DNA of 64,000 nt from Gilliamella sp. Choc4-2 (GTDB lineage: Bacteria > Pseudomonadota > Gammaproteobacteria > Enterobacterales > Orbaceae). The translations under genes were made by a program, and so were the position numbers. Shown here one piece after another: positions 8,504 to 18,167 of this stretch. Position 1 is the stretch's first letter; each line of letters begins with the position of its first letter. The notes under the pieces are model-generated. The model was not told the origin of the DNA, did no database searches, and saw nothing but the letters and a program-made list of their open reading frames with translations. The stretch spans positions 42,154 to 106,153 of the forward strand of contig NZ_LZHG01000008.1 of NCBI RefSeq assembly GCF_001690355.1, written 5' to 3'.

Positions 8504-9871
8504 ATGTTCGAGAATTTAACCAACCGTTTATCACAGACATTTCGCAATATTAGTGGTCGTGGACGACTATCTGAAGACAATATTAAAGATGCGTTGCGCG
8601 ATGTTCGTATGGCATTGCTCGAAGCTGATGTTGCCCTGCCAGTGGTTCGTCAATTTATTAATCAAGTTAAAGAAAAAGCCGTTGGATTAGACGTCAGCAA
8701 GAGTCTAACTCCAGGGCAAGAATTTATCAAAATAGTTCAAAATGAACTCACTAGCGCAATGGGTGAAGTCAACAGTTCGCTCAATTTGGCAACCCAACCA
8801 CCTGCTGTTATGTTAATGGCTGGGTTACAAGGTGCTGGTAAAACAACTAGCGTTGCTAAACTGGCTAAATTCCTCAAAGAAAAACAGAAAAAGAAAGTTC
8901 TAGTGGTGTCTGCCGATGTTTATCGACCCGCTGCAATTAAACAGTTAGAAACTTTGGCTAAAGCAATTGATGTTGAGTTCTTTCCATCTGATGTTACTGA
9001 AAAACCGATCAGTATCGTAAATAAAGCTATTTCTCATGCAAAATTGCAATTCTTTGATGTGCTTATTGTTGATACCGCAGGTCGTTTGCATGTCGATAGC
9101 GACATGATGAATGAGATCAAAGCTCTTCATCAAGCCATTAATCCAATCGAAACATTATTTGTGGTTGATGCGATGACAGGACAAGATGCTGCCAATACAG
9201 CTAAAGCGTTTAATGATGCATTACCTCTTACTGGGGTAATTTTAACTAAAGTCGATGGCGATGCACGTGGTGGAGCTGCGTTATCAATTCGTCATATTAC
9301 CGGTAAACCAATTAAATTCCTTGGAATGGGAGAAAAAACCGATGCTTTAGAGCCGTTTTATCCTGATCGCATTGCTTCACGTATTTTAGGTATGGGCGAT
9401 GTACTATCTTTAATTGAAGAATTACAAAGTAACGTTGATCGCGAAAAAGCCGAGAAAATTGCTAAAAAATTAAAAAAAGGCGATAAGTTCGATTTTAATG
9501 ACTTTCAAGACCAACTCAAGCAGATGCGTAATATGGGAGGAATGGGGGCTTTGCTAGCTAAATTACCCGGTGTTGGCCAACTTCCAGATCATATTAAAGC
9601 ACAAATGGATGATAAAATTACCATAAAAATGGAAGCAATCATTGGTTCGATGACATTAAAAGAGCGTGCTAATCCTGAAATCATTAAAGGTTCTCGTAAA
9701 CGCCGTATTGCCAACGGTTCGGGAACTCAAGTTCAAGATGTTAACAAGCTATTAAAACAGTTTGAAGATATGCAAAAGATGATGAAAAAAATGAAAGGTG
9801 GTGGCATGATGAAGATGATGCGCCAAATGAAAGGATTAATGGGTGGAAGTATGGGATTGCCTCCTCGTTAA
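8504..9871 (+). CDS. ffh: Signal recognition particle protein Ffh
   Basis: GTPase component of the SRP, which with 4.5S RNA brings membrane-protein ribosomes to FtsY at the inner membrane. The N-terminal four-helix domain, the GTPase domain (P-loop GLQGAGKTT, DTAGRLH, TKVDGDARGG) and a methionine-rich M domain ending KMMRQMKGLMGG are all present. I start it at ATG 8504 (MFENLTNRLSQTFRNISG, as in E. coli), with GAGAG upstream. The frame stays open further upstream to 8435, but that extension has no family match. The resulting length is 455 residues. A strong hairpin follows. Confidence 0.96.
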   Translation: MFENLTNRLSQTFRNISGRGRLSEDNIKDALRDVRMALLEADVALPVVRQFINQVKEKAVGLDVSKSLTPGQEFIKIVQNELTSAMGEVNSSLNLATQPPAVMLMAGLQGAGKTTSVAKLAKFLKEKQKKKVLVVSADVYRPAAIKQLETLAKAIDVEFFPSDVTEKPISIVNKAISHAKLQFFDVLIVDTAGRLHVDSDMMNEIKALHQAINPIETLFVVDAMTGQDAANTAKAFNDALPLTGVILTKVDGDARGGAALSIRHITGKPIKFLGMGEKTDALEPFYPDRIASRILGMGDVLSLIEELQSNVDREKAEKIAKKLKKGDKFDFNDFQDQLKQMRNMGGMGALLAKLPGVGQLPDHIKAQMDDKITIKMEAIIGSMTLKERANPEIIKGSRKRRIANGSGTQVQDVNKLLKQFEDMQKMMKKMKGGGMMKMMRQMKGLMGGSMGLPPR

Positions 9872-9939
9872 AGTGTCATAAATTCAAATCTTCAATAGGG
9901 GTAATATAACTATCACAAGCTTCATATCAACTTTCCAAA

Positions 9940-9970
9940 CAATATCGCACTGATAAACAGTGCGATATTG
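9940..9970. terminator. Bidirectional terminator between ffh and the rhtA-like gene
   Basis: Perfect 13-bp inverted repeat CAATATCGCACTG / CAGTGCGATATTG with a 5-base loop between convergent genes. It is followed by CTTTT on the plus strand and TTTGG on the minus strand. Confidence 0.85.
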
Positions 9971-9981
9971 CTTTTAATCGG

Positions 9982-10872
9982 TTAATTTTTTTGCTTCGTT
10001 TCACTATTTGATTTAATCGGTTTAATCTTTACTGGATAGCTCATCGTAAGTACTGTGCCTATGGATGACATGATAATAAAGGCAATGGCTAACCATTGAT
10101 TACTAGTTAACTGCTCGTGCAAAACCACTAACCCAGAAAACGCTGCAAAGACAGGAGACAAGCTCATTAATGTACTAAATGTTTGCGCAGGTAACCTTGG
10201 TAGTGCAATCATATCTAAGCCATAAGGGATTGCCGATGCCAATAACGAAACAACAAAAATAAGCGGAAGCAATTCCAACGAAAACATTGTACTACCACTT
10301 TGCCAAATACCAATAGGAAATAAAAAACAGGCAGCAATAACCGATCCAACTGCTACACTTGATGTCCCATAAATAGTGCAGGCTTTGCGTCCAAATAAAA
10401 TGTAACATGCCCACCCACTTCCCGCTAACAACGCAAAGAAAATCCCTATAGGATCTAAATTATCTGAAACTTGATAAAGTGGTAAAAGCATAGACAGACC
10501 AATAATAGCAATACTTAGCCAAATAAAATCAAGTAGTTTTCGAGATGAGCACATTGCCACCATAATGGGTCCTGTAAGTTCAATAGCGACAGCGACCCCC
10601 AGTGGCACTCGTGCAATTGCGTTATAAAACGCTAAATTCATACCACCAATTGAAGTACCATACAAAAAAACATATTTCAATGCCTGTTTTGTCATTGTTT
10701 TACGCCATGGTTTAAATATAAGAATCAACATAATGGATGAAAAAAACAATCGCCAAGCCGTCATCCCTTCAGGCCCTAATACAGGAAACAGATATTTAGC
10801 AATTGATGCACTGCCTTGTACTGAAATCATCGAAATAAAAATTAATAAAACAGGCAAAGTCCTTTTAAACAT
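9982..10872 (-). CDS. rhtA: EamA-family exporter, RhtA (threonine/homoserine) type
   Basis: A 296-residue inner-membrane protein with about ten hydrophobic spans in two EamA repeats. Segments such as SVQGSASIAKYLFPVLG, YGTSIGGMNLAFYNAI, VPLGVAVAIELTGP and ALPRLPAQTFSTLMSLSP parallel E. coli RhtA, which exports threonine and homoserine. The exact substrate is inferred. The start ATG at 10872 follows TTAAGGTAATT. It lies downstream of ispB on the same strand, separated by a dispersed-repeat copy. Confidence 0.85.
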   Translation of the reverse strand: MFKRTLPVLLIFISMISVQGSASIAKYLFPVLGPEGMTAWRLFFSSIMLILIFKPWRKTMTKQALKYVFLYGTSIGGMNLAFYNAIARVPLGVAVAIELTGPIMVAMCSSRKLLDFIWLSIAIIGLSMLLPLYQVSDNLDPIGIFFALLAGSGWACYILFGRKACTIYGTSSVAVGSVIAACFLFPIGIWQSGSTMFSLELLPLIFVVSLLASAIPYGLDMIALPRLPAQTFSTLMSLSPVFAAFSGLVVLHEQLTSNQWLAIAFIIMSSIGTVLTMSYPVKIKPIKSNSETKQKN

Positions 10873-10910
10873 AAATAATTACCTTAATTAAAGTTATTGT
10901 ATATAAAACT

Positions 10911-10955
10911 GATGACAAGAAGTTTCAGGAAACTTATGTGTTTCAGTATAAAAAT
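10911..10955 (-). repeat. Dispersed intergenic repeat, copy D (inverted)
   Basis: On the minus strand it reads TTTATACTGAAACACATA then AGTTTCCTGAAACTTCTTG. It contains a perfect 7-bp inverted repeat, AAGTTTC-AG-GAAACTT, at 10920-10935. It lies between ispB and the rhtA-like gene. Confidence 0.65.
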
Positions 10956-10990
10956 ATCTGTTCAACAGATTTATTTGCAATATTGATTAA

Positions 10991-11977
10991 TTAGTTTTCC
11001 CTTTTTACTGACAATAAGGCAAGATCTTGTAACGCTTGTTTATAAGGCGTATCAGGTAAAATTGCGATAACGTCAAACGCTTTTTGCGCTTCTTTTTGAG
11101 CGGTTTGTAACGTAAAATCTAGTGAACCACATTCGTCCATGATGTTTAAAATACGATCTAATAATTGTCGACCATTACCTTGCTCTATTGCTTGGCGTAT
11201 TAATGCCGCATCTTGGGCGTTTTTTGTGTGGTGCATAGCATGTAAAAGCGGTAGAGTAGGTTTGCCTTCGTTAAGATCATCCCCTAAATTTTTACCTAAT
11301 TTTTGATTGCTATCAGCGCTATAATCGAGTAGATCATCAATGATTTGAAAGGCTGTACCTAGATATTTTCCATATTCTTGTAGGGCAAGCTCTTGCTCCT
11401 CACTAGCTCCAGCTAGGACAGCAGCAGAATGTGATGTTGCTTCAAATAGGCGTGCCGTTTTTCGATAAATTACATCTAAATATTGTTCTTTTGTGATATC
11501 TGGATCGTTACAATTAATCAACTGTTGTACTTCGCCTTCAGCTATTACATTGGTTGCAGCCGACATGATCGTCAATACTTTGAACGATCCTGTACGTACC
11601 ATCATTTGAAAAGAGCGTGTGTAAATATAATCGCCAACTAATACACTAGCGGCATTGCCAAAAAGTGCATTAGCGGTTGATTTGCCTCGGCGTAAATCTG
11701 ATTCATCAACAACATCATCATGCAATAAGGTGGCGGTATGAATAAATTCGATAAAAGCAGCAGTAATAATATGTTTATCACCTTGGTAGTTGAGTGCTTT
11801 GGCTATTAATAATGCGATAACAGGACGTATACGTTTACCACCACTACTAATGATGTAATTGCCTAATTGATTAATTAAAGCCACATCAGAAGTTAGTTCT
11901 GCCTGTATTGCCTCATTTACTTTAACTAAATCATGTTTAACAAGATCGAATATTTGATTCATTGATGGATTATTCAT
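10991..11977 (-). CDS. ispB: Octaprenyl diphosphate synthase
   Basis: Trans-prenyltransferase elongating FPP with IPP to the C40 side chain of ubiquinone and menaquinone. The 328-residue protein has the first aspartate-rich motif DDVVD (87-91), the GGKRIRP segment (46-52) and the second motif DDLLD (about 215). LGNAAS-type small residues before the first DDxxD are consistent with a long-chain product. An internal ATG at 11962 could also start translation, but the longer form is kept. It is divergent from tonB. Confidence 0.95.
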   Translation of the reverse strand: MNNPSMNQIFDLVKHDLVKVNEAIQAELTSDVALINQLGNYIISSGGKRIRPVIALLIAKALNYQGDKHIITAAFIEFIHTATLLHDDVVDESDLRRGKSTANALFGNAASVLVGDYIYTRSFQMMVRTGSFKVLTIMSAATNVIAEGEVQQLINCNDPDITKEQYLDVIYRKTARLFEATSHSAAVLAGASEEQELALQEYGKYLGTAFQIIDDLLDYSADSNQKLGKNLGDDLNEGKPTLPLLHAMHHTKNAQDAALIRQAIEQGNGRQLLDRILNIMDECGSLDFTLQTAQKEAQKAFDVIAILPDTPYKQALQDLALLSVKREN

Positions 11978-12077
11978 CAGACTAACCGCTTAAAAAAATA
12001 ACAGGTATATTATTAAATATTATCTGATAAATATTATTATGTCACAAGGTTAACTTTATCTTCTTTTAAAAAAGACT

Positions 12078-12096
12078 ACAAATGATAAGCATTTTC
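12078..12096 (+). promoter_or_regulatory. Probable Fur box upstream of tonB
   Basis: ACAAATGATAAGCATTTTC matches the 19-bp Fur consensus GATAATGATAATCATTATC at 14 positions and ends 28 bp before the tonB start. TonB genes are classic Fur targets, so the position is meaningful; binding is inferred. Confidence 0.55.
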
Positions 12097-12123
12097 ATTT
12101 AAAATACAAGTCTTAAGTTAAAA

Positions 12124-12966
12124 ATGATATTAGTGATGAAGATTAACTTTGATATAGATATCGGTAATGATAAAGTACCCCAATTACCAGTTCAAATAAA
12201 GCAAAAAAATAGCTACCTATTTACTTTGCTTTCTGTATTTTTACATTTATGTCTAATAGTATTATTATTTAGCTCTGCATTTTTTTCCAAAAACATTATG
12301 ATTGATAATGGGGACAATTCCATTAAGGCCATTATGATCGACTTATCCCAGCTGACAGCACCTAAACAATTATTAGTAGAAAATATACCTGAAATCAAAG
12401 GGGCAAAAGACAGCGAGAGAATAGACAACAAACTAATTGAAAAACCAATAATCGAAACTGAAATCGTCAAAGAAAAAAATCTAGAACCTATTACAGAAAA
12501 AAAACCTGAAAAATTGGTGGACATTTTAAAAAAAGAAGTGACAATAAAACAAGAAACCAAACCCAAACCGAATCCAAAACAGAAATTATCTCAAAAAGAG
12601 TCTTTGCCTCAAGTAAAGCAAGAAATAATTAGTAATAAAATTAAAGAAAACCTTTCTGTAGCCCCTTCTATTGGTAATAACCACCAATATTCGAAGACAC
12701 CTTCAGCTATTATCCGAAATCAGCCTGAATATCCACGTCGTGCACTTGATTTGCGTTTAGAAGGATATGTAATTGTAATGTTTGATGTTAATAGCAATGG
12801 CCGAGTTGAAAATATTCGGATTCTTAAAGCAAAACCAAACAATATCTTTAATCGTTCTGTTATTAATGCTATGAAAACATGGAAATACCAACCTATTATT
12901 ACAAAAGATTTAAAAACAAAAATTATTTTTAATCGAGATAAATCAATTCAACTGGATAATAGCTAG
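12124..12966 (+). CDS. tonB: Energy transducer TonB
   Basis: Couples the proton motive force (through ExbB/ExbD) to outer-membrane receptors for iron chelates and vitamin B12. The 280-residue protein has one N-terminal transmembrane anchor (about 28-50), a long Lys/Glu/Pro-rich periplasmic spacer (about 85-190) and the TonB C-terminal domain (YPRRALDLRLEGYVIVMFDV, then NAMKTWKYQP). A second ATG at 12136 is also possible; neither has a strong ribosome site. exbB and exbD are not in the window. A Fur-like box lies just upstream. Confidence 0.9.
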   Translation: MILVMKINFDIDIGNDKVPQLPVQIKQKNSYLFTLLSVFLHLCLIVLLFSSAFFSKNIMIDNGDNSIKAIMIDLSQLTAPKQLLVENIPEIKGAKDSERIDNKLIEKPIIETEIVKEKNLEPITEKKPEKLVDILKKEVTIKQETKPKPNPKQKLSQKESLPQVKQEIISNKIKENLSVAPSIGNNHQYSKTPSAIIRNQPEYPRRALDLRLEGYVIVMFDVNSNGRVENIRILKAKPNNIFNRSVINAMKTWKYQPIITKDLKTKIIFNRDKSIQLDNS

Positions 12967-13037
12967 ATTTTACCATAATCAAATATTAATTGGTTAAAGT
13001 TAAACCATGTTAGATAAACAATATTAAATTCACAAAA

Positions 13038-14342
13038 TCATCGCCTCATTAAGCTTTCAATTTTTTCTGGATCTTTTGGCACTCCCAACGTTAAAACTTC
13101 GTTTCCTGATTCTGTAATTAAAATATTATCTTCAATTCGAACTCCTATTCCTTTATAACACTCTGGTGCTTTAGCACCTTGACTTATATATAAACCGGGC
13201 TCGACTGTCAATACCATACCCGGCTCTAAGATACGATCTCTTCCACTACCAACATCATGAACATCCATACCAAGCCAGTGCCCTAAACCATGCATATAAA
13301 ATGCAGTATAAGCTTTATTAGTAATCAAAGATTCTACATCACCTTTCATAATCCCTAAGTTAACTAAACCTGTAACCATTGTTCTAATCACATGATTATT
13401 TACTTCCATAATGGATGTACCTGGTTTGAAAAGTTTAATAGCTTGATATTGGGATGCTAAAACAATGTCATAAATTGCACGTTGAGCTTGATTAAATTTG
13501 CCATTAATCGGAAATGTACGAGTAATATCTCCAGCATAATATTGATATTCACAACCCGCGTCAATCAATACCAAATCACCGTCTTTTAATGAATCACCGT
13601 TGTTCTCGTAATGTAATATACAACTATTATTTCCTCCTCCAACAATAGTATTGTAAGATGATGATCGAGCACCATGCCAAGCAAATTCATGTAAAATTTC
13701 AGCCTCTAATTGATACTCGTATAATTTTGGCTGACATATTTTCATGGCACGTACGTGAGCTTGAGCACTAATCTCACAAGCTTTACGTAACATTGCTATT
13801 TCAAAATCAGATTTGAACATGCGCATTTCATGCACAATAGGCCGCCAATCTATTAATTTATTAGGTCCTATTAATTTTGCATCTTGCCGTAGTGTTGTTA
13901 GTGCTCGCTTAACGATCCTATCGGCATATTCATACTGCTGGTCTGCATGATAAATACTCGTTTTACCATTTAATATATCTGGTAATATCTTATCAATTTC
14001 ATCAAAAAGATAAGCTTCATTTACCAAAATGGTATCAAAAGCAGCTTTCTGACCTAAACGATAGCCAGTCCATATTTCCGCCAAAGGATCTTTCTTACGA
14101 TTAAACAATACACATTTAGGGATGTTATCATTTTGTTTAATGATCAAAAATAAAGCTTCTGGTTCTGAAAAAAATGTAAAATACCAAAAATCACTATTTT
14201 GTCGATAAGGATAATAAGTATCATTACTTCGTGTCACTTCAGGAGAAGCAAAAAAAAGTGCCACACTATTAGTTTCCATTTGTGAAAAAAGTTTTTCACG
14301 GCGAGAAACGATTTCTGATTTGATATCTATTGGTATCGTCAT
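13038..14342 (-). CDS. pepP: Xaa-Pro aminopeptidase
   Basis: M24B metallopeptidase releasing the N-terminal residue before proline. The 434-residue protein has an N-terminal creatinase-like domain and a C-terminal pita-bread domain with the dinuclear-metal ligands visible in LIDAGCEY and AGDITRTFP (two Asp), HGLGHWLGMDVHDVG (His), TVEPGLY (Glu) and GVRIEDN (Glu). The gene follows ygfB by 38 bp on the minus strand, the same order as the E. coli ygfB-pepP-ubi operon, although ubiH does not follow here. It is convergent with tonB. Confidence 0.95.
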   Translation of the reverse strand: MTIPIDIKSEIVSRREKLFSQMETNSVALFFASPEVTRSNDTYYPYRQNSDFWYFTFFSEPEALFLIIKQNDNIPKCVLFNRKKDPLAEIWTGYRLGQKAAFDTILVNEAYLFDEIDKILPDILNGKTSIYHADQQYEYADRIVKRALTTLRQDAKLIGPNKLIDWRPIVHEMRMFKSDFEIAMLRKACEISAQAHVRAMKICQPKLYEYQLEAEILHEFAWHGARSSSYNTIVGGGNNSCILHYENNGDSLKDGDLVLIDAGCEYQYYAGDITRTFPINGKFNQAQRAIYDIVLASQYQAIKLFKPGTSIMEVNNHVIRTMVTGLVNLGIMKGDVESLITNKAYTAFYMHGLGHWLGMDVHDVGSGRDRILEPGMVLTVEPGLYISQGAKAPECYKGIGVRIEDNILITESGNEVLTLGVPKDPEKIESLMRR

Positions 14343-14380
14343 TATGACCTCAATTAAAATTAATGTTTAACAGATTAGTC

Positions 14381-14923
14381 TTAATGAATTGTTGGCGTTA
14401 TATCGGGCTCATTAAATTCGTCAAAACATAATATGGATGTAATACGAACATACTCTTTAATTTCTTCAAATGCGAAACCAAGCTCTTGCTGATCTTCATT
14501 TTCATCATATCCTAATTGTACAATTTGACGTAAATCATAAATTGCTTCACCAACTTCGCCTTTAAGGTGATTAATTTTAGGTTGAACAAGCCCAATACCA
14601 AGTAAAAAATGATTTACCCAACCTACTAAATCATTAATCTGAGAATAAAGTTCTTTATTGCTAAGAAATAGTTGAAATTCAAAATGCTCATCAAAAAATT
14701 GCTGCTTAGTTATATTATAAAGCTGACTAATTTGTTGCTCTAAATATTCTGGCATTTTTTGTCCATTATTTAACATGTCTTCAACTAATGGTCGCCAACT
14801 TTCATCATGATTTCCGCCAGCTAAAAGACCTGAGATAAAACCATGTAATTCAGCAGCTGTAATACCTATTTTATATAGGATTAATTGTCGATTAAATTCA
14901 TCATAATTAGTGGTATCTGTCAT
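14381..14923 (-). CDS. ygfB: UPF0149 family protein YgfB
   Basis: A conserved helical protein of the YecA/YgfB (UPF0149) family, about 180 residues. The segments AAELHGFISGLLAGG and VGWVNHFLLGIGL are characteristic. Its biochemical function is unsettled. I choose ATG 14923 (MTDTTNYDEF) because AAGGTG sits at the right distance upstream; a GTG at 14932 would add three residues but would overlap that site. It precedes pepP in a probable operon, as in Enterobacterales. Confidence 0.88.
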   Translation of the reverse strand: MTDTTNYDEFNRQLILYKIGITAAELHGFISGLLAGGNHDESWRPLVEDMLNNGQKMPEYLEQQISQLYNITKQQFFDEHFEFQLFLSNKELYSQINDLVGWVNHFLLGIGLVQPKINHLKGEVGEAIYDLRQIVQLGYDENEDQQELGFAFEEIKEYVRITSILCFDEFNEPDITPTIH

Positions 14924-15049
14924 TAACTTCACCTTGATTTTGTTAAATCAACAAAAATGCACCCCCTGCACTTTAATTGATTATTAGTATATAATTCATA
15001 ATTGGCTATAAATAATAAACATGTTACTAAGCTTTATAAAGGAATTATT

Positions 15050-15394
15050 TTGAATATTGTAAGATTTATCTTGAAATCGCCCATACTTCTTTTGATATTT
15101 GCAATATCGTTAACTGCATGTGGCACCTGCTCGCCTAACAAGGGCACCATCATCCTTGATGTAAAGGATAAAACACAAACGTATGTAACCGGTCAAGACC
15201 TCCCAAGCCACTACAAATTAGGAAATAGTGAACAAGAACTTCAACGCTTCGAAACCTTCTGTTCTGAAGAAATTCAAGTATCACAGCTTGATGGCAGCGA
15301 AGAAACTGTTTTTGAAAATATCAAACATGGCATTCATGGACAAATTGAATTTAAAAACTGCAGTGACAAAGTCACTCGAATTTACCAATATTGA
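15050..15394 (+). CDS. Small hypothetical lipoprotein
   Basis: About 114 residues. The likely start is TTG at 15050 (MNIVRFILKSPILLLIF), with AAAGGA at 15038-15043; an earlier in-frame TTG at 15002 lacks a ribosome site. A hydrophobic signal segment ends in a lipobox (LTACGT), so the mature protein should be a lipid-anchored envelope protein starting at Cys. The mature part is hydrophilic with three further cysteines (GTCSPNKG, FETFCSEE, FKNCSDK). I do not recognise the family. It is divergent from ygfB and 138 bp upstream of ptsH. Confidence 0.7.
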   Translation: MNIVRFILKSPILLLIFAISLTACGTCSPNKGTIILDVKDKTQTYVTGQDLPSHYKLGNSEQELQRFETFCSEEIQVSQLDGSEETVFENIKHGIHGQIEFKNCSDKVTRIYQY

Positions 15395-15532
15395 TAAAAA
15401 AAAACTATCTTTATATTTTAAAACGAATAAGATTAACAGATTGTAAAATATCTATAAAATCTTACTAGCCATTCAAGATGTTTTTATTTATATTGATCAG
15501 GCTAATGAAAATATTTTTGGAGTAAAACAATT

Positions 15533-15790
15533 ATGTATAAACAAGATGTAACCATTACTGCACCAAATGGTCTCCATACTCGCCCTGCGGCACAATTCGT
15601 AAAAGAAGCTAAAAACTTTAATGCAGAAATTACTGTCACATCAAATGATAAAAGCGCTAGCGCCAAAAGCTTATTTAAATTACAAACACTAGGTTTGACA
15701 CAAGGCACAACCATTACTATTTCTGCTGAAGGCGAAGATGAAAAAGAAGCAGTCAATCACTTAGTTAAACTACTTCCAGAGTTGGAATAA
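15533..15790 (+). CDS. ptsH: Phosphocarrier protein HPr
   Basis: Carries phosphate from enzyme I to sugar-specific EIIA proteins of the phosphotransferase system. It has 85 residues, with the phosphorylated histidine in [11 protein letters not shown] (His15) and Ser46 in [14 protein letters not shown] precedes the ATG. It is the first gene of ptsH-ptsI-crr, the usual enterobacterial order. Confidence 0.97.
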   Translation: MYKQDVTITAPNGLHTRPAAQFVKEAKNFNAEITVTSNDKSASAKSLFKLQTLGLTQGTTITISAEGEDEKEAVNHLVKLLPELE

Positions 15791-15842
15791 TATCCAAAAT
15801 GCAATAAAGAACAGATTTAAAATTGAATAAGGATCAAATGTT

Positions 15843-17570
15843 ATGGTATCAGGTATACTTGTTTCCCCGGGTATTGCTTTCGCAAAAGCGCTATTATTAA
15901 AAGAAGAACCTATTGTTATTAATAATAGGCAAATTCTTGATAACAAAATTGATGCTGAAATTGAGCGTTTTAAAGAAGCCCGCCAAAAATCAAGCGAGCA
16001 ATTGAATGCGATCATGGAACGCGCAAAATCCACATTAGGCGAAGATAAAGCCGCTATTTTTGAAGGGCATATCATGCTACTTGAAGATGAGGATCTTGAA
16101 TTAGAAGTTATTTCGCGTATTAAAAGCAAGCATTCTACCGCTGATGCCGCAGTACAATCTGTATTTGAAACTCAAGCAAAAGAGCTTGAAAATTTAGAAG
16201 ACGAATATTTAAAAGAGCGCGCAGCTGATATTCGTGATATAGGCAAAAGACTTCTCAAAAATATTTTAGGTATTGAGATTGTGGATTTAAGTGCCATTAG
16301 CCAGCCTTGTATTTTGGTTGCGACCGATCTTACACCGTCAGAAACTGCACAATTAAATTTAGATATGGTTTTAGGTTTTATCACTGATGCTGGTGGTCGT
16401 ACCTCACACACATCAATCATGGCCCGTTCATTAGAAATTCCAGCAATTGTTGGGGCATCTAATGCAACTCAAGCGATCAAACAAGGTGATTTTATTATTT
16501 TGGATGCAATAAATAATGCTATTTATATTAATCCAGATCACACCACACAAGAAAAGCTAAAACAAGTCCAAGTTAAATTTATTTCAGACAAAGAAGAATT
16601 AGCAAAATTAAAAGATTTGCCAGCTGTAACTCTTGATGGACACCAAGTTGAAATTTGTGCAAACATTGGAACCGTGCGTGATATTGCCGGTGCTGAACGC
16701 AATGGTTATGAGGGTATTGGTCTTTACCGTACTGAATTCTTGTTTATGGATCGTGATGCTTACCCAGATGAAGAAGAACAGTTTAAAGCTTATAAAGAAG
16801 TAGCTGAATCAACTAATGGTTTATCAGTTATTGTACGTACAATGGATATTGGTGGTGATAAAGATGTACCGTATATGCATTTACCAAAAGAAGAAAATCC
16901 ATTCTTAGGTTGGCGAGCAATTCGTATCTGTATGGATCGTAAAGAAGTGCTTCATGCACAATTAAAAGCGATTTTACGTGCCTCTGCATTTGGCAAATTA
17001 CGTATCATGTTCCCAATGATTATTTCGGTTGAAGAAATTCGCATATTAAAAGCTGAAATTAATATTCTTAAAGAACAGTTAAATGCCGAAGGTAAAGCGT
17101 TTGATAAAAATATCGAAATCGGTGTAATGATTGAGACACCTGCTGCAGCCGTAATTGCTCATCATTTAGCTAAAGAAGTGGATTTCTTTAGTATTGGAAC
17201 CAATGATCTAACACAATACACGCTTGCTGTTGACCGTGGTAATGAACTAATTTCTCACCTATATAACCCTCTTTCGCCTTCTGTACTAGCAATGATCAAA
17301 AAAGTTATAGATGCTTCCCATAAAGAGGGTAAATGGACAGGTATGTGTGGCGAGCTTGCAGGGGATGAAAGGGCGACAATCTTATTACTTGGCATGGGGC
17401 TTGATGAATTTAGTATGAGTGCAGTCTCAATTCCTAAAATTAAGAAATTGATTCGCAATACTAACTTTGAAGAAGCTAAAAAACTAGCCAATACTGCATT
17501 AGAAAAAGCAACAGCTAAAGAAGTTATTGATTTAATAGATAATTATACTGCTGAAAAGCAAATTTGTTAG
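15843..17570 (+). CDS. ptsI: Phosphoenolpyruvate-protein phosphotransferase (enzyme I)
   Basis: Transfers phosphate from PEP to HPr in the cytoplasm. It has 575 residues, the same length as the E. coli enzyme. The phosphohistidine domain shows [17 protein letters not shown] (active His near 189), and the PEP-binding barrel shows [32 protein letters not shown] and GMCGELAGD with its conserved cysteine. It is 52 bp downstream of ptsH and ends 9 bp before the crr start. Confidence 0.97.
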   Translation: MVSGILVSPGIAFAKALLLKEEPIVINNRQILDNKIDAEIERFKEARQKSSEQLNAIMERAKSTLGEDKAAIFEGHIMLLEDEDLELEVISRIKSKHSTADAAVQSVFETQAKELENLEDEYLKERAADIRDIGKRLLKNILGIEIVDLSAISQPCILVATDLTPSETAQLNLDMVLGFITDAGGRTSHTSIMARSLEIPAIVGASNATQAIKQGDFIILDAINNAIYINPDHTTQEKLKQVQVKFISDKEELAKLKDLPAVTLDGHQVEICANIGTVRDIAGAERNGYEGIGLYRTEFLFMDRDAYPDEEEQFKAYKEVAESTNGLSVIVRTMDIGGDKDVPYMHLPKEENPFLGWRAIRICMDRKEVLHAQLKAILRASAFGKLRIMFPMIISVEEIRILKAEINILKEQLNAEGKAFDKNIEIGVMIETPAAAVIAHHLAKEVDFFSIGTNDLTQYTLAVDRGNELISHLYNPLSPSVLAMIKKVIDASHKEGKWTGMCGELAGDERATILLLGMGLDEFSMSAVSIPKIKKLIRNTNFEEAKKLANTALEKATAKEVIDLIDNYTAEKQIC

Positions 17571-17579
17571 GAGACAATG

Positions 17580-18083
17580 ATGGGATTATTCGATAAAATC
17601 AAGCAGTACCTATCCGATGACAATAAAAATAGAATCGAAGTAATCGCACCATTAAGTGGTGAGATTGTCAAAATTGAAGATGTACCTGATGTGGTTTTTG
17701 CTGAAAAAATCGTGGGTGATGGTATTGCAATTAAGCCTACGGGTAATAAAATTGTAGCACCATTAAATGGTAAAATAGGTAAAATTTTTGAAACGAACCA
17801 CGCATTTGCAATCGAATCAGATGAAGGTATTGAACTTTTTGTCCACTTCGGAATTGATACAGTAGAATTAAAAGGTGAAGGCTTTACGCGTATTGCAGAA
17901 GAAGGTCAACAAGTTAAAATTGGAGATACTATTATTGAATTTGATTTACCTTTATTAGAAAGTAGAGCAAAATCAGTATTAACACCTGTTGTTATTTCAA
18001 ATATGGATAGCATTTTGGAGTTAACCAAGCTTACTGGTACCGTTGAAGCAGGTAAAACGCCTGTTATGCGCATTAAAAAATAA
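17580..18083 (+). CDS. crr: PTS glucose-specific EIIA component
   Basis: Passes phosphate from HPr to membrane EIIBC and regulates adenylate cyclase and non-PTS permeases (inducer exclusion). It has 167 residues, with the two active-site histidines in FETNHAF (His74) and FVHFGID (His89, phosphorylated). Two adjacent ATGs follow AGGAGAC; the second (17580, [11 protein letters not shown]) matches the family N-terminus. It is the last gene of the pts operon and is followed by a strong terminator. Confidence 0.97.
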   Translation: MGLFDKIKQYLSDDNKNRIEVIAPLSGEIVKIEDVPDVVFAEKIVGDGIAIKPTGNKIVAPLNGKIGKIFETNHAFAIESDEGIELFVHFGIDTVELKGEGFTRIAEEGQQVKIGDTIIEFDLPLLESRAKSVLTPVVISNMDSILELTKLTGTVEAGKTPVMRIKK

Positions 18084-18097
18084 TTATCTATTGAACT

Positions 18098-18130
18098 AAA
18101 AGCCCTTCAGTATCAACTGAAGGGCTTTTT
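18098..18130. terminator. Terminator of the pts operon, shared with pgi
   Basis: Perfect 14-bp stem AAAAGCCCTTCAGT / ACTGAAGGGCTTTT with loop ATCA, followed by T. It can act on both convergent transcripts. Confidence 0.92.
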
Positions 18131-18167
18131 CATATAAAAATCAACATTACCTGACTAAGAAAATTCA

